Positions 1 through 6,014 of a stretch of DNA of 6,899 bases are shown piece after piece; position 1 is the stretch's first letter, and each line of letters opens with the position of its first letter. Origin of the DNA: a bacterium UBA7470 (GTDB lineage: Bacteria > Pseudomonadota > Gammaproteobacteria > Burkholderiales > Burkholderiaceae_C); the NCBI GenBank assembly GCA_002479815.1, contig DLPA01000133.1, positions 1 to 6,899 of the forward strand. The letters run 5' to 3'. The notes beneath the pieces were generated by a model, which did no database searches, was not told where the DNA came from, and saw only the letters and a list, made by a program, of their open reading frames with translations. Made by a program: the position numbers and the translations under genes.

Positions 1-290
1 GGAGGTGCGTTCTTTGTGATCGCAAGGGTGCCGTTGGTGCAGTTATTGGGGTCAAGGACAGAACAAGCGGTGTAGGTGACGTTGTACGAGCCACTGGGCG
101 CTGTATTTGCGATGCTGACGACGCCACCAGACTCCGTCACCCCTGTGGGCGGAGAAACCAATATGGTCGTTAAGGTGGCAGTGGTTGCTGGGATCAAGAC
201 AGGTGTGCTGCTGTTTGCACCTTCGATGTTGTCGTTGCTGAGGATGTTGATGCTGCCCCCAGTGTCAGGCACAACCACACTGTCAGGCGT
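1..290 (-). other. Ig/cadherin-like module at the visible C-terminal part of the adhesin, probably partial or followed by more
   Basis: From residue about 1370 the protein changes character. TPDSVVVPDTGG leads into INILSND, a version of the V-L-x-N-D motif that opens many bacterial Ig-like and cadherin-like adhesin repeats. This is followed by VSIANTAPSGSYNVTYTAC and an N-x-C ending with Cys1445 and Cys1453, matching the 'GTYxVTYxxCExxNPxNC' ending of such repeats. The module spans about 92 residues, close to the usual size. The following KNAPP could be the linker to another copy beyond the left edge. Identification is from remembered family patterns. Confidence 0.6.
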
Positions 291-3200
291 GGTGACGACC
301 TTGCTGCGGTAATAGTTTCCAGCCAACAAGCCGGTTTGGGGGGTCGTGTTGACCAACGAGTTCACGCCATGGGGCAATGGATTGCAACCTGTGCAAGACC
401 CCGGCACGCCCGTGATGTTGCCTGTGGCGCTGGCGAGCAGCACGGCATCGCTTGTCGTGCCGCCCGTCAGGGTCATGGCCGTTGCATTCAAGGCGATGTT
501 GTTGGCCGTGGCGCGAATCACCGCATGCTGCGTGCCAGTTGCCGTTGCCGTGATCCCTCCACTGGGGTTGGAGAGGCAAACCGCATCCGTGGTCGAGCAG
601 CCTGCGGCATCGGCTGCACCGCCTTCTATGCGCGCACCACCGCCTGAGGTGGCAAGCACGGCAATATCACCCGAACCCGTGTTGCTCAGATGCACGGCCT
701 TGGAGGCGGTGACCTTGGCCTCAAACGCGCCTGACGGTGACACTTGAATGCCATTCAGGGCCGTCAGCCTCACATTGCCATTAGAAGAGGCCACGGTATC
801 GCGCACTTGCAATTGACCCGCTGTGGCGGCGATGTCGATGCTGCCCTCGGCAATGGCCTTATCTACCGTCGCGTTGCCACCAAAACCAAGGTTGATGGGT
901 GAGCCTGCACCGCCTGCTTGAGCGATCACGCCTTTGGTCGAGCTAATCATCACACGGTTGGTGGAGCTGCTTCCAATCGCCCCTGATGCTGTGTTTAACA
1001 CCACAGAGCCGTTCGTTTGTATAGATGCCGGTGCTGGGGACGTGACATGGGTGATGGCACCTTGGGCTGAGACCGCCACAGAAGCCGTGCTTGCTGTGCC
1101 GCCCTCAACGGTGGCAGAGGACTGCAAGGAAGTAATGGAGGCCGCACCTCCAGAGGTCACCTGTATGCGCCCTGATCCGCTGTTCACAGAGACCAAATCG
1201 GCGCTGTTTCCAGTGCCCGTTTGAATCACCACATCCCCTCCGCCTGAGTTTTGTACCGAGGTGTACACCGTTGGGCCAGTGGTGTGGAGCGCGACAAGGC
1301 CAGAACTGACATTCGTGACGCTTAAAAACTCACCAATTTGGTTACCCGCCTGGCCCAAGTTCAAGCCCCCATTCGAGGTGGACGACCACTGCTGGGTGTT
1401 TTTCACCAGTTGGGTTTGGGTGATGCCCCCTGCATTGGTGATGCTGACATTGTTCCCATAGGCATCAATCCCATTTTGACCATCGACTTGCCCAATCTCA
1501 AGATCAGCGCCATTTTTGAACGAGAACTGACCACTGCGCGAGTGGCCGGCCAGCTTAGAAACAGAATGGGTCGCTGAAGGATGGTTGAGGGCCACAAGCG
1601 TACCGTCTGCATTCAAGCCTGTTGCAGTGATTTGCCCTGATGCGGTTTGGGTGATCGGTGCGTTTGTAATCAGGCTCAGATCAGGCGCATTGGTCGGTGC
1701 AATCGCACTTTCAACCGAGATGCCGCCCGTGTGCGTCCCCCACCCCACCACGATCGTGGGCGTGGTGATGCGCTTCAATTCGGCATCCTCCAAACCTAGA
1801 CTGGATGGCGAGTCTGGCTGACCCAACTGAATGAGCTGTGTGTGGGTCAGGGGACGCAAGACCACGCGGGCGTTCGTTGCTGCTGCATTGACTGTCCCGT
1901 TGATTTCAATTTGATCCGCCACCAGTGCCAAGTCGCCTGCACCTGTTTTCGCGACACTGCTCCCTGTATCAATGAGGATGGATTTGCCCGTGCTCGCATC
2001 TATCAGAATTGTTCCAGTGCCATTGATGTGCCCTCGTCCCAAGTACACGCCGCTGCTGGTGCTTGCATTGGTGATGCCATGGACAGTGACGTGACCGCCT
2101 GTGACGGAAGAAACGGGGGCTGGTGGCGTGCTGGCGATTTTGACGCCGATCGTACTGTCGCTGCTGCCGGTGATCGTTACATTGGCTGTATTGGAGGTGA
2201 CAACTCCACCGTCCACGATTTGTACCCCATAGCCCCCGTAGCCCGTCCCGTCCAAGGTCAGGGCATCGGTGCGCTGGATTTGTGCGCCAGCCCCCGACAC
2301 TTGAATGCCTGCACCGGCGCTGGTGTTTTTCCCTGTCACGCTCAGTGGCCCCGCTCCAGAGACCACCGTGCTTGCACCGATGACTGCTACCCCATGCGTG
2401 GCGCTGCCGCTGGTTTCACCTTTGAGGGTGGTGTTGCTGGACGACAAGGTGTTGTTGCCGATGAATTGGACGCCATGGCCGCCTGTGCTGAAGCCTTCGA
2501 TCGTCGCCGTCCCTGTGCCTGCGTTCACCGACGAAGCGTTCATTTCAATCCCTGTGGTGCCAGAGGCAGCGACATTCCCGGCTCGAATGGAGATGTTGCC
2601 ACCCGCAGTTTGGATGCCGGCCTTTGCAATAGCGATGGCCCCTTTTTGGGCGTCCAGCGTAATTCCCCCTGAGCCTGAAGCCACCAACGCTGGTGAAGCC
2701 CCAGGCGCACTGACATACCCCAGCATGATGTCGCCGTTGCTGTCGAGGGTACGCAGCATGATGCTGCCCGTGCCGCTGGTTTCGATGCCGATGGGCTGTA
2801 TGCCGCCACTCAACAGGTTGATGCCTGGACCGCCTGTTCCTGTGGTTTCTAAGGTGATGCTGATGTGGGCAGGCAATGCGATTTTGTTACCGCTGAACGT
2901 GCCGTTGACAGCGATGTGTTGGTCGGCTTGCAATGTCACATCGGTGGTTGCGACTTCTAAATCCGCTTCATAGACGGTGGCTGCTGGCGCCGGTGCAGGT
3001 CCCCCAGCAGGCGGACAGGGAGTTGGCCCAGGCGCACAGCCACCTTCGATTGTGATGGCACTGGGGTCCAACAGCCAGCGCCCTGTTTTGCCCTGGGGGG
3101 CACGTGTATCGACGCGTCCGCCGCGAGCATCCAAGGTGTCTTTGCCCGAGGTTTCGACTTGCCCGCCATCCCCACCTTGCGTTCCGCCACGCGCCAGAAT

Positions 3201-4397
3201 TTGACCGTGGAACGTGGTGCTACCATCAGCCCATGCCACCACCGTACCACCCTGACCCTGTTGTGTGGCACTGGCATCTAGCACTGCCCCACGCGCAATG
3301 GTCGTGGTTTGCGCATTGCTCAAACGTGCATCCTTGCCTTGCCAGCCGCCACCGATCAAGACTTCCCCACCCCCCGCTGCGCCAGAGGCATCCACTTTTG
3401 CCGTCCCGCCGACGTTCACCGTTTGGGCGGTGGCGTGGAACAAACCCCCTAAGCGGTTCAGGCGTTGCGCGCGTGCCGTGCCGTCGATGTCGGCTTGATC
3501 TTTGGCCTTGAGCACCACACGTCCATCGGCTTCTCGCACGGCTTGCACTTCAATTTGACCACTGTGGCGCAGGTGGGCGGCAAACATTCCCACCGCACTG
3601 CCTTGCAGCAAGCCCAGATTCACCGCACGGTCACTGGGGGCTTGTACTTCGAAACGCAGGCCACTCAACCCGGGCGCAACCAACTCGACTTTCTGCCCAG
3701 CGGCCAATAAAACCGCGCCATTGGGGGCTTGGACAATCGCGCCAGCATCGACAGCCGCTTGCGGGGCCAACAAGACCACATCGCCCAGCCCGGCCTTGAT
3801 TTGGCCCTCGACGTTGAGGTGGCTGCCGCCCTCGAAGCGCAGGCGAGCGGCCTTGGCATCGGCCTCTGTCATTTGCATGGCCGCAGCGGTGAAGCGTGCG
3901 GTATCCACCACCGCATTTTTCCCGACCGTGATACCGCTGGGGTTGACCAGCACGATGTGCCCGTTCGACCCCAATGTCCCCATGATCTGCGAAGGGTTGG
4001 AGGTGACGACGCGGTTGATGCTGGTGCTGACCGCATCCGGCTGTTGCACCCATGTGCTAGAGCCAGCAGGCACGCTGAAACTTTGCCAGTTGATGGTGGA
4101 ATGCTTGGTGCCGGGGGCATTCTGCGTATGAATGAGTAAATTTTGCCCTTGCTGTTGCACCGACACTTGTCCTGCCACTGCCTGCGCACCACTAGGCTGC
4201 GCTGCCGTGGTTGCAGGCAAGCTCATAAATGCAGTGGCTAATGCCCACACCAAGGCCCGCAAAGGATGCCCCTGTGCAGCAGGCGAATGTGCCACTGCGC
4301 CCAGCAAAGGATGGGGGGCTGGAGAGGCGGACGTGCGTAAGCGGCGCAAACGAGAGGAGGCACGAGCCTCAATCGGCCGAGCAGATGGGTGGTTCAT
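1..4397 (-). CDS. TpsA-type filamentous haemagglutinin-like adhesin, partial (3' end beyond the left edge)
   Basis: Likely a secreted or surface-bound exoprotein of a two-partner secretion (type Vb) system, acting in adhesion or aggregation. Reading the minus strand from the ATG at 4397-4395 gives at least 1465 codons with no stop down to position 1. Residues about 47-66 form a hydrophobic signal segment ending in ATTAAQ, after an unusually long basic n-region. Residues about 72-190 are a haemagglutination-activity domain with TINWQSF (101-107), NRV (128-130), PSQIMG (135-140) and NPSG (152-155). GRWLLDP (439-445) marks the usual change into passenger repeats. Residues 619-814 hold about seven degenerate repeats, LEDAELKRI (869-877) is a motif I associate with Burkholderiales adhesins of this type, and an Ig-like module starts near 1370. 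The start is backed by GAAGGGG five bases upstream. The TpsB partner is not in the window. The family call is strong; the ligand is unknown. Confidence 0.93.
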   Translation of the reverse strand, partial: MNHPSARPIEARASSRLRRLRTSASPAPHPLLGAVAHSPAAQGHPLRALVWALATAFMSLPATTAAQPSGAQAVAGQVSVQQQGQNLLIHTQNAPGTKHSTINWQSFSVPAGSSTWVQQPDAVSTSINRVVTSNPSQIMGTLGSNGHIVLVNPSGITVGKNAVVDTARFTAAAMQMTEADAKAARLRFEGGSHLNVEGQIKAGLGDVVLLAPQAAVDAGAIVQAPNGAVLLAAGQKVELVAPGLSGLRFEVQAPSDRAVNLGLLQGSAVGMFAAHLRHSGQIEVQAVREADGRVVLKAKDQADIDGTARAQRLNRLGGLFHATAQTVNVGGTAKVDASGAAGGGEVLIGGGWQGKDARLSNAQTTTIARGAVLDASATQQGQGGTVVAWADGSTTFHGQILARGGTQGGDGGQVETSGKDTLDARGGRVDTRAPQGKTGRWLLDPSAITIEGGCAPGPTPCPPAGGPAPAPAATVYEADLEVATTDVTLQADQHIAVNGTFSGNKIALPAHISITLETTGTGGPGINLLSGGIQPIGIETSGTGSIMLRTLDSNGDIMLGYVSAPGASPALVASGSGGITLDAQKGAIAIAKAGIQTAGGNISIRAGNVAASGTTGIEMNASSVNAGTGTATIEGFSTGGHGVQFIGNNTLSSSNTTLKGETSGSATHGVAVIGASTVVSGAGPLSVTGKNTSAGAGIQVSGAGAQIQRTDALTLDGTGYGGYGVQIVDGGVVTSNTANVTITGSSDSTIGVKIASTPPAPVSSVTGGHVTVHGITNASTSSGVYLGRGHINGTGTILIDASTGKSILIDTGSSVAKTGAGDLALVADQIEINGTVNAAATNARVVLRPLTHTQLIQLGQPDSPSSLGLEDAELKRITTPTIVVGWGTHTGGISVESAIAPTNAPDLSLITNAPITQTASGQITATGLNADGTLVALNHPSATHSVSKLAGHSRSGQFSFKNGADLEIGQVDGQNGIDAYGNNVSITNAGGITQTQLVKNTQQWSSTSNGGLNLGQAGNQIGEFLSVTNVSSGLVALHTTGPTVYTSVQNSGGGDVVIQTGTGNSADLVSVNSGSGRIQVTSGGAASITSLQSSATVEGGTASTASVAVSAQGAITHVTSPAPASIQTNGSVVLNTASGAIGSSSTNRVMISSTKGVIAQAGGAGSPINLGFGGNATVDKAIAEGSIDIAATAGQLQVRDTVASSNGNVRLTALNGIQVSPSGAFEAKVTASKAVHLSNTGSGDIAVLATSGGGARIEGGAADAAGCSTTDAVCLSNPSGGITATATGTQHAVIRATANNIALNATAMTLTGGTTSDAVLLASATGNITGVPGSCTGCNPLPHGVNSLVNTTPQTGLLAGNYYRSKVVTTPDSVVVPDTGGSINILSNDNIEGANSSTPVLIPATTATLTTILVSPPTGVTESGGVVSIANTAPSGSYNVTYTACSVLDPNNCTNGTLAITKNAP
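1956..2543 (-). repeat. About seven degenerate ~28-residue repeats in the adhesin passenger
   Basis: Residues 619-814 can be laid out as successive units that each contain a beta-strand pattern like 'xLTxxG', a small polar stretch, then 'xGVxIxG'. Landmarks of successive units are GHGVQFIG, THGVAVIG, GAGIQVSG, GYGVQIVD, TIGVKIAS, SSGVYLGR and, most divergent, KSILIDTG. Unit lengths run from about 23 to 31 residues. The repeats are diverged at the DNA level, so they are probably old beta-helix coils and not a recent tandem duplication. Alignment was done by eye. Confidence 0.65.
3828..4184 (-). other. Haemagglutination-activity (TPS secretion) domain of the adhesin
   Basis: Residues about 72-190 of the adhesin carry the signature of the N-terminal TPS domain: INWQSF followed by WVQQP, then SINRV, NPSQIMGTL, and VNPSGITVGK. 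In the family this domain folds as a right-handed beta-helix cap that engages the POTRA domains of the TpsB outer-membrane transporter and starts passenger folding. The NPNG motif of classical FHA appears here as NPSG. Domain edges are estimated from motif positions and not from a profile search. Confidence 0.88.
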
Positions 4398-4402
4398 AAG
4401 CA

Positions 4403-4409
4403 CCCCTTC
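4403..4409 (-). promoter_or_regulatory. Ribosome binding site of the adhesin gene
   Basis: GAAGGGG on the minus strand sits five bases before the ATG at 4397. It supports this start over the in-frame GTG at 4295, which would give a more ordinary 30-odd-residue signal peptide but has no clear Shine-Dalgarno sequence in front of it. Confidence 0.75.
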
Positions 4410-4434
4410 ATAAGTTAAGACAGAGAGAAGCGCA

Positions 4435-4464
4435 ACCATACAACATCCGTCGCGCCCATGACAA
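4435..4464 (-). promoter_or_regulatory. Candidate sigma-70 promoter for the adhesin gene
   Basis: On the minus strand TTGTCA (4464-4459, 5 of 6 matches to TTGACA) is followed after 18 bases by TATGGT (4440-4435, 4 of 6 matches to TATAAT). This would start transcription near 4428 and give a leader of about 30 bases that carries the GAAGGGG site. It is the best -35/-10 pair I found in the 176-base gap. The spacer is one base longer than ideal and the -10 is imperfect, so an activator may be needed. Confidence 0.45.
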
Positions 4465-4472
4465 TTCGTTGG

Positions 4473-4502
4473 GGTGTGACTTTAACCTTCTCTTGTCACA
4501 CC
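4473..4502. promoter_or_regulatory. Perfect 8-bp inverted repeat upstream of the adhesin promoter (possible operator)
   Basis: GGTGTGAC (4473-4480) and GTCACACC (4495-4502) are exact inverted copies separated by 14 bases. The repeat lies eight bases upstream of the proposed -35, with its centre about 60 bases before the predicted transcript start, a common place for an activator. Half-site centres are about 22 bp apart, or two helical turns. On the minus-strand transcript it could also form a hairpin, but no U-tract follows, so a simple terminator is unlikely. Confidence 0.45.
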
Positions 4503-4522
4503 ACAGCGAAGAGGATTAGCAC

Positions 4523-4542
4523 AAAAACGCCAAGGACTCAGC
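4523..4542 (-). terminator. Weak possible terminator after the uracil-DNA glycosylase gene
   Basis: About 30 bases after the TAA of the glycosylase gene the minus strand reads GCTGAGTCCTTGGC, then G and five T. The RNA could form a five-pair stem, two of the pairs being G-U, with a four-base loop, followed closely by the T run. The stem is weak, so this may only reduce read-through from the tsaB-rimI-udg operon or may be chance. Confidence 0.25.
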
Positions 4543-4573
4543 AATAAATCACACCACCACCTAATACGTTGTC

Positions 4574-5443
4574 TTAAATGTCTTTTTTGACCAAATTGGA
4601 AAGTGGATTGTGGTTGATCTGCGACATAGCTGAACACAAATCTTGCCAAACCTTGGCTTTTTCTGCCGGATTTCGCAGCAAGTAAGCGGGGTGATAACTG
4701 ACGATGACGGGTATTTGATGCCACTGATGGACTTGCCCTCGCAAGCGCCCTAAGGGGAGCTTCGCAGCCTCAGGCATGGTGTGATCGAGCAAGGTGTGTG
4801 AGGCATAGCGCCCTAAAGACAAAATCAAGTCGGGTTGCACCAGCTCAATCTGCCGCATTAAATAGGGCTGACACTGCATCCACTCCTGAGGCTCTGGGTT
4901 GCGATTGCTGGGGGGGCGGCACTTGACAGCATTGGTGATGTACACATCGGTGTCACGGCTCAAGCCCATCGCCGCCAGCATTGCGTCTAATAATTGCCCA
5001 GCGGGTCCGACAAAAGGCAAGCCTTGCTTGTCCTCTTGTTCCCCAGGGCCTTCGCCGACGATCATCCATTTGGCTCGTCGTGGCCCCATGCCTAAGACCG
5101 CCTGACGACGGTGTGTGCACAGTCCACAGGCGCGGCAAGACTGTACTGCGCTTTCCAGTTCTTCCCATCCCAATGTGGCGACTTCAGGTCGTGGGTGGGC
5201 TTCAAAGGTGGGCGTGGGAATCGCGGCTGTCACCGTCACTTTGGGCAAAGGTGTTGGTGGTAAGTGGGACGCAACAGGGGCAGCCACAGCAACTGCGGTG
5301 GGTGCTGCGGGCGATACGACCTCAGGCGGCGATGCCGACGGGGTGCTTGTGGCGGGCCATCTATAAGCAACCCCCATCAGCTCCAGCATCCCCAAACGGC
5401 GCTCGTCAAGCTGCAAACTGGAATGGACGGCGGAAGTGCTCAT
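4574..5443 (-). CDS. Family 4 uracil-DNA glycosylase with iron-sulfur cluster
   Basis: Removes uracil from DNA (from cytosine deamination or dUTP incorporation) as the first step of base excision repair in the cytoplasm. Of 289 residues, the catalytic domain covers about 92-280. The four cluster ligands are visible: Cys103 and Cys106 (Cx2C), then Cys175 and Cys191 (Cx15C). Motif 1 is GEGPGEQED with GLPFVG (130-146), YITNAVKCRPPSNRNP (168-183) follows, and motif 2 is HPAYLLR (251-257). This separates it from families 1 and 5. Residues about 31-88 are a Pro/Ala/Val/Thr-rich linker, making the protein longer than the roughly 200 residues of thermophile enzymes; such extensions are common in beta-proteobacterial homologues. 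The ATG overlaps the rimI stop in an ATGA (5440-5443), with a weak GAGAG six bases upstream, suggesting translational coupling. It is the last gene of the operon. Confidence 0.93.
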   Translation of the reverse strand: MSTSAVHSSLQLDERRLGMLELMGVAYRWPATSTPSASPPEVVSPAAPTAVAVAAPVASHLPPTPLPKVTVTAAIPTPTFEAHPRPEVATLGWEELESAVQSCRACGLCTHRRQAVLGMGPRRAKWMIVGEGPGEQEDKQGLPFVGPAGQLLDAMLAAMGLSRDTDVYITNAVKCRPPSNRNPEPQEWMQCQPYLMRQIELVQPDLILSLGRYASHTLLDHTMPEAAKLPLGRLRGQVHQWHQIPVIVSYHPAYLLRNPAEKAKVWQDLCSAMSQINHNPLSNLVKKDI

Positions 5444-6012
5444 TTGGTGCTCTCATGCTCGGTTCTCTCATTCGCCACCCCTATGGGCTGTTGGCACTGC
5501 ACGGCCCGAAGCTTGAGGTTCAAACTCATCACCACGGCATCCTCTCGGTGGCCTTGTCCCGCAGGATAGTAGGCTTTGCGGTTTCCCACAGGGGCAAATC
5601 CAAATTGCCGATATAACTGCTGCGCCGCCTGATTGCTGGCGCGCACCTCTAGCCAAATCCATTGCGCTTGTTGTGCGCCAGCCCATGCAGCCAACGACTC
5701 TAACATCCACACCGCCCACCCTTGGCGGCGATGTTCAGGCAATACCGCGATATTGAGCAGGTGCGCCTCTTCTACGCCAAGCATGGCGATCCAATAGCCC
5801 AACAAAATATGCCCTGTGCTTGTGCGTCTGCTGGTATCACTAGGCTGGGGCTGTGCCACCAGCAGATAAGAGGGATAGTTGGCTTTCAAGGCATCACGGA
5901 AATTACCTAAAGACCATGGGTGACTGTAAGCACGTTTTTCGGCCTCCCACACCAACTCCAAATCTGCCTCTGTCAAGGGTTCTAAATGCAGCTTGCGACC
6001 TTGGTGTGTCAT
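5440..6012 (-). CDS. rimI: Ribosomal protein S18-alanine N-acetyltransferase (GNAT family)
   Basis: GNAT enzyme expected to transfer acetyl from acetyl-CoA to the N-terminal alanine of ribosomal protein S18. The 190-residue product has the acetyl-CoA loop RRQGWA (95-100) after LLNIAVLPEH (85-94), then ASNQAAQQLYRQFGF (125-139) and the RimI-like ending YYPAGQGHREDAVVMSL (148-164). It is longer than the usual ~150 residues because of an insert around 54-68 (PQPSDTSRRTSTG) and a tail of about 25 residues after the last conserved strand. The reading frame is open further upstream to 6246, but the ATG at 6012 is chosen because AGGGGG lies six bases ahead of it, homology begins at once, and it follows the tsaB stop by two bases. 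The stop overlaps the glycosylase start. Neighbour tsaB is a very common partner of rimI. Confidence 0.93.
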   Translation of the reverse strand: MTHQGRKLHLEPLTEADLELVWEAEKRAYSHPWSLGNFRDALKANYPSYLLVAQPQPSDTSRRTSTGHILLGYWIAMLGVEEAHLLNIAVLPEHRRQGWAVWMLESLAAWAGAQQAQWIWLEVRASNQAAQQLYRQFGFAPVGNRKAYYPAGQGHREDAVVMSLNLKLRAVQCQQPIGVANERTEHESTK

Positions 6013-6014
6013 TC

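Noticed and set aside
1842..2672. Plus-strand open frame of 276 codons
   Set aside because: It lies antisense to the adhesin frame, has an unnatural Cys/Arg/Asp-rich composition and no recognisable domain. It is a shadow of the opposite-strand coding pattern.
2305..2973. Plus-strand open frame of 222 codons, rich in Pro, Val and Met
   Set aside because: Antisense to the adhesin repeats; its composition reflects the reverse complement of Gly/Thr/Ser-rich codons. No ribosome binding site or domain.
3721..4139. Two overlapping plus-strand frames of 136 codons each
   Set aside because: Both are antisense to the strongly conserved TPS domain of the adhesin, which is the true coding strand.
1..4397. 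CRISPR array or DNA-level tandem repeat in the repetitive adhesin region
   Set aside because: The repetition is at protein level only; no identical DNA repeats with regular spacers were seen.
4475..4500. CRP/FNR-like site from TGTGA and TCACA
   Set aside because: A CRP site needs six bases between the half-sites; here there are 16, so only a different regulator or geometry could fit.
4473..4502. Intrinsic terminator formed by the inverted repeat
   Set aside because: The loop is 14 bases and no U-run follows in the minus-strand direction.
4981..5616. Plus-strand open frame of 211 codons across the glycosylase/rimI junction
   Set aside because: Antisense to two genes with clear catalytic motifs; no domain of its own.
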